Both the position numbers and the translations under genes were made by a program. Source: Dysgonomonas sp. (lineage in GTDB: Bacteria > Bacteroidota > Bacteroidia > Bacteroidales > Dysgonomonadaceae). From it: a stretch of DNA of 5,276 nucleotides. The notes under the pieces are model-generated. The model did no database searches. It was not told the origin of the DNA and saw only the letters and a list, made by a program, of their open reading frames with translations. Every line of letters begins with the position of its first letter. The first letter of the stretch is position 1. This document shows positions 1 through 5,276 of this stretch, one piece after another. The stretch covers positions 1 through 5,276 of the forward strand of contig DQAM01000199.1 of NCBI GenBank assembly GCA_003523545.1, in the 5' to 3' direction.

Positions 1-20
1 ATCCAATTTTCTACTCTAAA

Positions 21-52
21 TTTGCATTGATAATGGTTATCAAATATAAGAG
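21..52 (+). promoter_or_regulatory. Possible Bacteroidota-type promoter (weak match)
   Basis: TTTG at 21-24 could serve as the -33 element of the Bacteroidota primary sigma factor (known consensus TTTG, 19-21 nt, TAnnTTTG). Twenty bases later TATAAGAG (45-52) keeps the TA and final G of the -7 element but not the TTT. The spacing is right and the position, about 25-55 bp ahead of the first start codon, is sensible. The -7 match is poor and AT-rich DNA yields such matches easily, so this is tentative. The palindrome at 27-43 would lie between the two elements, where a repressor would block transcription. Confidence 0.25.
27..43. promoter_or_regulatory. Palindromic operator candidate, Fur-box-like
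   Basis: TTGATAA (27-33) and TTATCAA (37-43) are perfect inverted repeats around the spacer TGG. Read as a 7-1-7 element at 28-42, TGATAATGGTTATCA differs from the classic Fur consensus TGATAATNATTATCA at one specified base (G for A). The site lies about 35 bp before the start codon of the secreted-protein gene. A dimeric regulator is a reasonable inference; whether it is Fur, a related metalloregulator or another protein cannot be decided from sequence. Chance occurrence in AT-rich leader DNA remains possible. Confidence 0.4.
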
Positions 53-76
53 AAGTTAAAAAAAGGGGAAAGTTAA

Positions 77-802
77 ATGAAAAAATTAAAAAAAATTAAT
101 GACCATGCTCTAATCAGGTGTGTACTTATATTATTTGTACTGAATGTCATTGTAATGGCAACGAGTAGGCTGTACGCACAGGTAACAATAGGAAGCGATC
201 TTGAGCCTGCAAAAGCTGCGCTTCTGGAAATTAAAACTAAAGACGGGGGAGACCAGGGGGATGTATCGTCTACAGGAGGAGGAATACTGTTTCCTCGTGT
301 AGAGATAGAGGATTTGTCGCGATTGAATGTTTTTTCGGGTATTGCCGATTCGGAAATCAACTCGGAAGAACAGCAGAAGAGACATAAAGGATTGACAGTG
401 TATAATGTAGGAAGCAACAAACAGGACGGCTCTATTAATGTGGAGGCTGGAATATACACTTGGGACGGCGGAAAATGGCAGAAAGCAGGCATCCAGAAAG
501 AAGTCGGTTTTTTCTATATGCCATCTATCGAAATCGATCTGAGTACGCCACCGCCTGCTCAGGGTATCGACTTGTATGAAAAATACGAACAACAATTTAC
601 TCATCCCAAGGCGGCCAGTACTACCGATCCCATACCTGTTTTTGGGAGGTCGGATCTTCATTATTATATAACCGATTACGACGAAGATATTTTTGACACT
701 GTCAATGTTTCTGCAGATGGAAAAATGACATATACTCTCCAGGCCAGCCTGCCCGCAGAAGTATGCTGTTCATTTATAAACATTGTATTTGTCGTAAAAT
801 AA
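77..802 (+). CDS. Secreted protein of unknown function, Bacteroidota type
   Basis: Encodes 241 residues; I do not recognise a named family. The start at 77 follows a purine-rich AAGGGGAAAG about 8 bases upstream, an acceptable ribosome binding site. A basic N-terminus (MKKLKK) and hydrophobic stretch at residues 12-29 lead to a likely signal-peptidase site near LYA-Q (residues 34/35). The mature start (QVTIGS, then a hydrophobic ALLEIK at 48-53), the GGGILFPRV segment (67-75), GLTVYN (105-110) and GIYTWDGGKW (125-134) follow a module seen at the N-terminus of many Bacteroidota exported proteins, of the general pattern 'ALLE/ALDV...G.L.PR...GL.VYN...Y.WDG..W'. The rest (143-241) is predicted to be beta-rich and is not recognised. 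It carries a proline cluster (PPP, 158-160), an acidic patch (199-204) and a vicinal cysteine pair (230-231) close to the C-terminus, the only cysteines after the signal peptide. It lies 12 bp before a lectin-like gene and is probably co-transcribed with it, suggesting a joint role at the cell surface or outside the cell. No enzymatic motif is visible. Confidence 0.85.
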   Translation: MKKLKKINDHALIRCVLILFVLNVIVMATSRLYAQVTIGSDLEPAKAALLEIKTKDGGDQGDVSSTGGGILFPRVEIEDLSRLNVFSGIADSEINSEEQQKRHKGLTVYNVGSNKQDGSINVEAGIYTWDGGKWQKAGIQKEVGFFYMPSIEIDLSTPPPAQGIDLYEKYEQQFTHPKAASTTDPIPVFGRSDLHYYITDYDEDIFDTVNVSADGKMTYTLQASLPAEVCCSFINIVFVVK

Positions 803-814
803 AACAAGGCCGGC

Positions 815-2497
815 ATGAGAACTCTATTTTCAGACATAAGGAACTACATCGCAGTTGTAGCAGCATTCCTGTTTCTGTTCCATACAAACCTGGCAGTCTA
901 TTCTCAACAAGCTTCTGAGTTTGGAGACTTTCCTTACGAACAAAGCCTTAAAAATGGACAACCATCCGAGGTATCTTTACCTAGTGCACAAGGGGCTCTT
1001 CCCAATAAAGCTAAGTTTATCCAAAATCACGGTCTGGAGCTTACACCCAATGAATATACGTCTTTTGGTGCTGCATTTATAAATAACAGGCAGTTTACCT
1101 CTAAAAACGGAATACGGGTAGAATTCGAATACATGGTATACGGTTCTTCAGGATCGGGTGGGGACGGAATTACCATGTTCCTGTTCGATGCAAGCATAAC
1201 TCCTACTATCGGCGCAAATGGAGCAGGTTTGGGATACTGTTATAACCGTACTACGCCATCGTATGATTCACAACGTATGGCGGGACTAAAGGGTGGTTAT
1301 CTTGGTGTAGCACTCGACGAATTCGGAAATTATAAAGGACTCCGTTACCAGAAAAACTCCCGTGTAAACGGAATCCCCTTCGGCATGGCTATTAGGGGAT
1401 CTAAAGATATGGGATATAATACAGCCAATCAGGTAACCCTAAGAGGTGCCAGAGGAGTTAAATTGAAACCAGACAGATTAGATGAAGGATTTACCGGCTA
1501 TCCTGTACTGATTACACAATCTACCAATAATACCGACAATGTAAAGAATACAGATGACAGACCCGGATTTGTAATAAATCCTACCAATGGAGAATATAAC
1601 CTGATAACAGATTATAAAGGCAGTCTGTTCACCATAGCCGGGAAATCGACCTTCAATGATAACGAAACCTCTAATCCGGCATATCGTAAAGCAATCATCG
1701 AGCTGCTGCCCGTACCCGAACATATAGACCCGAATAAAGGTTTTCTAGTGACAGTCAAAATTCAACACGGAAATGTGCTGGAAACTGTAATAAACGATTA
1801 CCACTATATCGAAAAAATACACTATCAGGAAAACTCACTGCCCGAACCTTCATCCGGTGACGGATCCAACGGTGATTATAATACAACCTCAACCCTCAGA
1901 TTTAATCCATTAAGCACTGATCTTAATACAAAAGTACCTGATAAATTACGGATAGGATTTGCCGCATCTACCGGTGAGGAGAAAAACTACCATGTGATAA
2001 AGAACCTCCGCATCATGCTGCCGAGATCGGCAGAAGCTTATGACGATTCAACCGAGATTTATACGCATCAGACAGCAGTGATCACACCATACGAAAACGA
2101 CCTTGCTTATGAAGGAGTAATTAGAAGAATTCAGACAGGGGACAAAAATAATATAGATCCTCTGGCATTCAGGTTTATCGATAACGGGACTATACTTTCG
2201 CTGGGCAGCGGGGAAACGGTAATTGAATATACCAACAGCCAGGGTATATGGAAATATGATTCTTCCAACGGACAGGTAACTTTTAAACCCGCTAATGTTT
2301 TTAAGGACAGGGCAGTAATAGAATATGATATAAAAGGCAAAAAAGACGACAGCCATAATGCAGGTCCTTACCATGATGAGGCATACCGCTCCGTACGTGC
2401 AAGTATAATAGTAAATGTATTGGAAAACCCTGTACCGTTACAGACCAAGATAGTGACGAATAAAATGGCAACCAGCAAACCGAGAAAAAAAACTTAA
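815..2497 (+). CDS. Secreted L-type-lectin-like protein with CshA-like Ig domain
   Basis: Encodes 560 residues. A signal peptide is clear: hydrophobic core YIAVVAAFLFLF (11-22) and probable cleavage near VYS-QQ (30/31). Residues about 36-402 look like a legume/L-type lectin beta-sandwich. GGDGITMFLFD (115-125) is the usual strand with its conserved Asp, GYLGVALDEFGN (161-172) matches the metal-site strand that normally reads 'V.FD...N', and LRIGFAASTG followed by NYHVIKNLRI (378-400) is the standard closing segment. About 200 residues between the second and third landmarks are longer than in a minimal lectin and may form an inserted region. Residues about 417-536 (TPYENDL..., GIWKYD..., GQVTFKPANVFKDRAVIEYDI, ending in SIIVNVL) resemble a CshA-type fibril or cadherin-like repeat. 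The role is inferred to be glycan binding or adhesion outside the cell; the sugar is unknown. The protein ends in a short basic tail (SKPRKKT) with no visible type IX secretion sorting domain or anchor. GGCCGGC directly abuts the start codon, so no Shine-Dalgarno is present; translation may depend on the upstream gene 12 bp away. Confidence 0.85.
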   Translation: MRTLFSDIRNYIAVVAAFLFLFHTNLAVYSQQASEFGDFPYEQSLKNGQPSEVSLPSAQGALPNKAKFIQNHGLELTPNEYTSFGAAFINNRQFTSKNGIRVEFEYMVYGSSGSGGDGITMFLFDASITPTIGANGAGLGYCYNRTTPSYDSQRMAGLKGGYLGVALDEFGNYKGLRYQKNSRVNGIPFGMAIRGSKDMGYNTANQVTLRGARGVKLKPDRLDEGFTGYPVLITQSTNNTDNVKNTDDRPGFVINPTNGEYNLITDYKGSLFTIAGKSTFNDNETSNPAYRKAIIELLPVPEHIDPNKGFLVTVKIQHGNVLETVINDYHYIEKIHYQENSLPEPSSGDGSNGDYNTTSTLRFNPLSTDLNTKVPDKLRIGFAASTGEEKNYHVIKNLRIMLPRSAEAYDDSTEIYTHQTAVITPYENDLAYEGVIRRIQTGDKNNIDPLAFRFIDNGTILSLGSGETVIEYTNSQGIWKYDSSNGQVTFKPANVFKDRAVIEYDIKGKKDDSHNAGPYHDEAYRSVRASIIVNVLENPVPLQTKIVTNKMATSKPRKKT

Positions 2498-2530
2498 CCT
2501 GAGATAAGCATTAAACAATGTACACTTTCC

Positions 2531-2571
2531 AAAAAACCATCCGGGGATGATAAAATCCAGGATGGTTTTTT
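2531..2571. terminator. Bidirectional rho-independent terminator
   Basis: AAAAAACCATCC (2531-2542) and GGATGGTTTTTT (2560-2571) form a perfect 12-bp inverted repeat. Inside the loop GGAT (2545-2548) can also pair with ATCC (2555-2558), giving a two-tier stem. The T-run at 2566-2571 terminates + strand transcripts from the lectin gene, and the A-run at 2531-2536 provides the U-run for - strand transcripts leaving lpxC. The position, between two convergent genes and within 75 bp of both stop codons, fits exactly. Confidence 0.9.
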
Positions 2572-2589
2572 ATTAAATTAACATATATA

Positions 2590-3522
2590 CTATCCCGCTT
2601 CATCATAATGGTATTCATGTATCTTTTCTCTGATAGCCCTCGCAAAAAGATTGTTGATATGGTGTCCGGGACAATTAGCTATAACTTTACCTTTGATAAA
2701 ATGACCTGTTAAAGCAATATCTCCCATCACATCGAGAAGCTTATGCCTGGCAGGCTCATTCGGATAAAGCAAAGGCTTATTCATAATATATCCGAGATGG
2801 GAAGCATCTTTTCTCTCCGAACCCAATTTATCTGCAAGCCTGTCATAATCGGACTGAGCCATACGCTTATCATAGATTACTATAGCATTATCGAGGTCTC
2901 CGCCTTTTATGAGATTATTGAACAAAAGCGGTTCTATTTCCCTGACGAATACAAAAGTACGGGAAGAGGCAATCTGCTTTTCAAAATCACATAAGCCGAG
3001 AAGTAAAGCATCCTGGGGCTTTAAGACAGGCGAATTAAAATCTATATGGGTCTGGATACTGAAATTTTCGTCGGGCAGTAATATCATATACGAACCCGTA
3101 ATTTTATCAAAAACCCGGATAACCTCATCTTTAAAATTAATGTATTCCCGTTCGGTACTTTGCTGTAATGTCCCGGCTTGTTTTATTTTATTTATAAAGA
3201 GAATGGAACTACCATCCAGAATAGGGAACTCCGGGCCGTCTATATCTATAAGGCAGTTGTCTATCTCAGAGGCGTACAAAGCTGCCAGGGCATGTTCTAC
3301 CGTACTTACCTGTAAACCCTGTCTGCTAAGTACAGTTCCACGCTGGGTTGCTGTAACATTTTCGGCAACTGCATCTATGACAGGGTAACCTCCTATATCC
3401 ACACGCCTGATTTTATAGCCATGGTTTTCCGGAGCCGGATGAAATGTAATAGTAAGATTCTGTCCCGTATGTAATCCTTTCCCATTCAAAGAAAAGCTGT
3501 TTTTTATAGTTCTTTGTTTCAT
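2590..3522 (-). CDS. lpxC: LpxC, UDP-3-O-acyl-GlcNAc deacetylase, without FabZ domain
   Basis: Zn-dependent cytoplasmic deacetylase that removes the N-acetyl group from UDP-3-O-acyl-N-acetylglucosamine, the committed step of lipid A synthesis. The 310 residues match the length of single-domain LpxC (E. coli 305). The opening QRTIKNSFSLNGKGLHTG is typical. Catalytic and metal residues are all visible: TVEHALAAL with the general base E76 and zinc ligand H77, RHKLLD with ligands H260 and D264, and GHHIN with the proton-relay H287. SSRTF (T189, F190) and KGGDLDNA (K206 to A213) complete the active site. Deacetylase activity is therefore expected. In Bacteroidota LpxC is usually fused to a C-terminal FabZ dehydratase (about 460 residues in total). 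Here the protein stops after the second LpxC domain, and only a terminator follows. The gene begins 11 bp after the DUF4249 gene, with an A-rich leader and no Shine-Dalgarno, so it is most likely the last gene of that operon. It may be an accessory paralogue, or the organism's main enzyme if fusion is absent in this lineage. Confidence 0.95.
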   Translation of the reverse strand: MKQRTIKNSFSLNGKGLHTGQNLTITFHPAPENHGYKIRRVDIGGYPVIDAVAENVTATQRGTVLSRQGLQVSTVEHALAALYASEIDNCLIDIDGPEFPILDGSSILFINKIKQAGTLQQSTEREYINFKDEVIRVFDKITGSYMILLPDENFSIQTHIDFNSPVLKPQDALLLGLCDFEKQIASSRTFVFVREIEPLLFNNLIKGGDLDNAIVIYDKRMAQSDYDRLADKLGSERKDASHLGYIMNKPLLYPNEPARHKLLDVMGDIALTGHFIKGKVIANCPGHHINNLFARAIREKIHEYHYDEAG

Positions 3523-3533
3523 AAATTTTTTAT

Positions 3534-4532
3534 TTAATCAAATGAAGCCTCGAGAGTAACAATTTTTTCCACATGCTGGCTGGCTCCCAAAATTCCGGTA
3601 CCCCCGCCCTGAACATTGCTGAAAATCCTTCGTGGTTCGGTCAGTCCATAATCGGCCATATTCTGCATAATCTGGCTGTCGGTCAGATACTGAATTGAAG
3701 TAAAATACTGATAATACGATTTTGATAAAGCATAGAGCGAAATTACCCGCTCGTGTGTTTTGTCCTTAAAATAGTATTCATCCATATATGTTTCCTTAAC
3801 TATCAAAGTATACTTCTTCCCGTTAATCGTCTCGTCCGAAAAAGTACGGCCTCCCTGCCCCTCCAGGAATTTACCTTCAAAAGAACCTCCGAAAATAGAT
3901 TCTTCCCCGATAAATACAGGATCTCCGGAGTAATCCAAAGGATACAATGTTTCATATTCCTCTGAATCGGGTACAGAAATACGCACCAAATAATAATTCT
4001 CTTCATCGGGATTGTCCTGAAAAGTAATTTCATATCTGGTTTCTACCTGAAGCGCCGTCTCATATCCTCCAGGGAAATAAGTACCACTACCGTTGTCAAA
4101 CCTACGGTACGATATTTTTACATCCAGTATTTCAGGCTGAGGCGGAACAATATCCTCTGCCCATATTTCCCCGTATTCGGTCGAAGCAGTTACCTTTACC
4201 ACATCTCCCGGTAGTGGAGTAATACTGGACACATAAATTCCCCTTGCATTCAGCGAACCTTCCTGCGTGATATCTTTCCACAGCATTTGTTCCCGGAATA
4301 TATCGTTTATGTAAAGTTTTACATCTGCCCCTTGTAAAGACACATTGGGGTTGTTTTCCGTAAAAAACCAGGTTCGGCTGATGCTCGCCATAACAATGGT
4401 ATCAGGCGATACAGCGCAATTGAGAACAGCTTTGGGAGCTTCCCGGTATTTTTCCAGATCGATGTCCGCATAGCAGGAATGCAACGCTATGAAAGATATT
4501 AATATTATCAGACAATAAAGTTTATTATTCAT
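3534..4532 (-). CDS. DUF4249 family outer-membrane lipoprotein
   Basis: Encodes 332 residues from the ATG at 4532. The same frame is open three codons further to a TTG at 4541, but that overlaps the receptor's stop codon, and the ATG, preceded by a weak GAGAG, gives a better signal peptide. The N-terminus is a lipoprotein signal: MNNK, hydrophobic LIILISFIAL (8-17), and lipobox LHSC with C20 as the lipidated cysteine. The mature protein is beta-rich and follows the DUF4249 layout: an N-terminal Ig-like part (VLNCAVSPDTIVMASISRT, 36-53; ADVKLYIND, 69-77; GIYVSSITPLPGD, 98-110; AEDIVPP, 125-131) and the family's closing signature EPRRIFSNVQGGGTGILGA (299-317). DUF4249 genes are recurrently found next to TonB-dependent receptors. 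By analogy with SusD they are thought to assist ligand capture at the surface, though no biochemical function is established that I know of. The gene lies 5 bp after the receptor gene and 11 bp before lpxC. Confidence 0.9.
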   Translation of the reverse strand: MNNKLYCLIILISFIALHSCYADIDLEKYREAPKAVLNCAVSPDTIVMASISRTWFFTENNPNVSLQGADVKLYINDIFREQMLWKDITQEGSLNARGIYVSSITPLPGDVVKVTASTEYGEIWAEDIVPPQPEILDVKISYRRFDNGSGTYFPGGYETALQVETRYEITFQDNPDEENYYLVRISVPDSEEYETLYPLDYSGDPVFIGEESIFGGSFEGKFLEGQGGRTFSDETINGKKYTLIVKETYMDEYYFKDKTHERVISLYALSKSYYQYFTSIQYLTDSQIMQNMADYGLTEPRRIFSNVQGGGTGILGASQHVEKIVTLEASFD

Positions 4533-4537
4533 AACTC

Positions 4538-5276
4538 TCAAAATTTATATGTGTATGATAATGAAGGAATTATTGGAAACAAGCTCAGAGTCTTGAATTT
4601 ATTGTTCCATTTCCGTTCCGATGCAGGTACTGGATAATAATCCCGGTATAACGATTCTTTAGTGATTGCAATCGGATTCATGCGGGAATAGACATTATAT
4701 ATACTTACATTCCAGATACCCATATGTCCGTTTTTTTTAGGACGGTATATATTGATCCCTAAATCGAGCCTGTGATAAGCAGGCATACGGACATTATTTT
4801 TCTTGTCGTAATAATTTACTCCCGGATAATCCTCCGAAAAATATGGATCGGTAGGAGCCAGCCCGGGCGGGAATCCGGCAATATCCAGATTCTGATAGTT
4901 TTCAAGCGATATCGTTACCCTGTTACCTGTCATATAAGTCCATCCGGCATTTAGTTCCACATTATTACTCAGTTTCCAATTCGCCACTATATTAATCTTG
5001 TGGCGGTTATCGTATTTGGACGGATATGTCCTCCCGTCGTTGATTTCATCGAATTTACGATTTGCCCACATAAGCCCGTATCCGATATATCCGGTGATGC
5101 GCCCTGTTTCTTTTCTTACAATGAAATCAGCTCCATACGACCATCCTTTTCCCGAAGCAAGTTTATTTTGCCAGCCGGTAGTAGACGGAAGAAAATTATA
5201 TCCCTCTTTGTAATCCAGCAGGTTATCCATCCATTTATAGTAACCCTCCAGCGAAAAAGAATAATCGTTATTCAGG
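4538..5276 (-). CDS. TonB-dependent outer-membrane receptor, C-terminal part
   Basis: The last 245 residues of a larger gene whose 5' part lies beyond the right edge. The frame is open through base 5275, and the Met at 5230 is internal (it is preceded in frame by ...SLEGYYKW), not a start. The sequence is a run of amphipathic beta-strands with aromatic girdle residues, typical of the 22-strand barrel of TonB-dependent transporters: YSFSLEGYYKWMDNLL, GWSYGADFIVRK, ITGYIGYGLMWANRKF, then YDNRHKINIVANWKLS with the common 'YD.RH..N' segment, NVELNAGWTYMTGNRV, MPAYHRLDLGINIYR and the last strand LSYTYKF. The terminal Phe is the outer-membrane insertion signal recognised by the Bam machinery. The plug, TonB box and any N-terminal carboxypeptidase-regulatory-like domain are outside the window, so the substrate cannot be inferred. 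The gene is followed after 5 bp by a DUF4249 lipoprotein, its usual partner, and then by lpxC. Confidence 0.93.
   Translation of the reverse strand, partial: LNNDYSFSLEGYYKWMDNLLDYKEGYNFLPSTTGWQNKLASGKGWSYGADFIVRKETGRITGYIGYGLMWANRKFDEINDGRTYPSKYDNRHKINIVANWKLSNNVELNAGWTYMTGNRVTISLENYQNLDIAGFPPGLAPTDPYFSEDYPGVNYYDKKNNVRMPAYHRLDLGINIYRPKKNGHMGIWNVSIYNVYSRMNPIAITKESLYRDYYPVPASERKWNNKFKTLSLFPIIPSLSYTYKF

Noticed and set aside
53..77. Direct repeat AAGTTAAA at 53-60 and 70-77 flanking the purine-rich ribosome binding region
   Set aside because: Eight bases of low-complexity AT-rich sequence occurring twice is within chance expectation and has no recognised role.
131..661. 176-codon open frame on the - strand opposite the first secreted-protein gene (with another at 73-492)
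   Set aside because: The translation is rich in Arg, Cys and Ser without domain-like structure, and it lies entirely antisense to a gene with a good signal peptide and recognisable module.
808..814. GGCCGGC directly before the lectin-gene ATG as a regulatory palindrome
   Set aside because: GCCGGC is self-complementary but too short to be a convincing operator or hairpin.
2485..2492. Run of eight A near the 3' end of the lectin-like gene as a possible frameshift hiding a longer C-terminal sorting domain
   Set aside because: Both alternative frames hit a stop within a few codons (before about 2508), and the terminator follows at 2531, so no hidden extension exists.
2909..3388. 159-codon open frame on the + strand opposite lpxC
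   Set aside because: It is the antisense shadow of conserved LpxC codons, and its product has no recognisable features. The opposite-strand protein has all catalytic residues.
4533..4541. Upstream TTG start for the DUF4249 gene, overlapping the receptor stop codon
   Set aside because: The overlap is tempting as translational coupling, but the ATG at 4532 gives a standard short lipoprotein signal peptide, and TTG starts are uncommon.
5228..5230. Met codon as the start of a 230-residue outer-membrane protein
   Set aside because: The frame stays open upstream to the window edge with typical barrel-strand sequence, so this is an internal Met of a truncated receptor gene.

Overview
The window reads as a chromosomal segment from a Bacteroidota bacterium, most likely of the order Bacteroidales. 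The evidence is a TonB-dependent receptor followed by a DUF4249 lipoprotein, a pairing characteristic of this phylum, plus AT-rich translation starts with little or no Shine-Dalgarno sequence and secreted beta-rich proteins of Bacteroidota type. I cannot name the genus from sequence alone.

Layout: two transcription units converge. On the + strand, bases 1-76 hold a leader with a near-perfect palindrome (TTGATAA-TGG-TTATCAA) that resembles a Fur box and may overlap a promoter. Then come two exported proteins 12 bp apart: a 241-residue secreted protein of unknown function (77-802) and a 560-residue secreted protein with an L-type-lectin-like beta-sandwich followed by a CshA-fibril-like Ig-type domain (815-2497). 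On the - strand, reading from the right edge, come the C-terminal 245 residues of a TonB-dependent outer-membrane receptor (4538-5276, continuing outside the window), a DUF4249 lipoprotein (3534-4532) and an LpxC deacetylase (2590-3522). Their spacings of 5 and 11 bp imply one operon. The 92-bp gap between the two units contains a strong bidirectional terminator.

Working together: the receptor and the DUF4249 lipoprotein probably form an outer-membrane uptake pair, analogous in layout to SusC/SusD, with an unknown ligand. LpxC is the zinc deacetylase that commits UDP-acyl-GlcNAc to lipid A synthesis. Its catalytic residues are all present, but it lacks the C-terminal FabZ domain to which Bacteroidota LpxC is normally fused. 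That makes it either an accessory paralogue or a lineage-specific split. The + strand pair looks like a surface or secreted carbohydrate-binding or adhesive module.

Most of the window is ordinary for the phylum. The stand-alone LpxC in a receptor operon and the Fur-box-like palindrome ahead of the lectin cassette most deserve a second look. I found no RNA genes, CRISPR arrays, insertion sequences or attachment sites, and no gene-free stretch above 300 bases.
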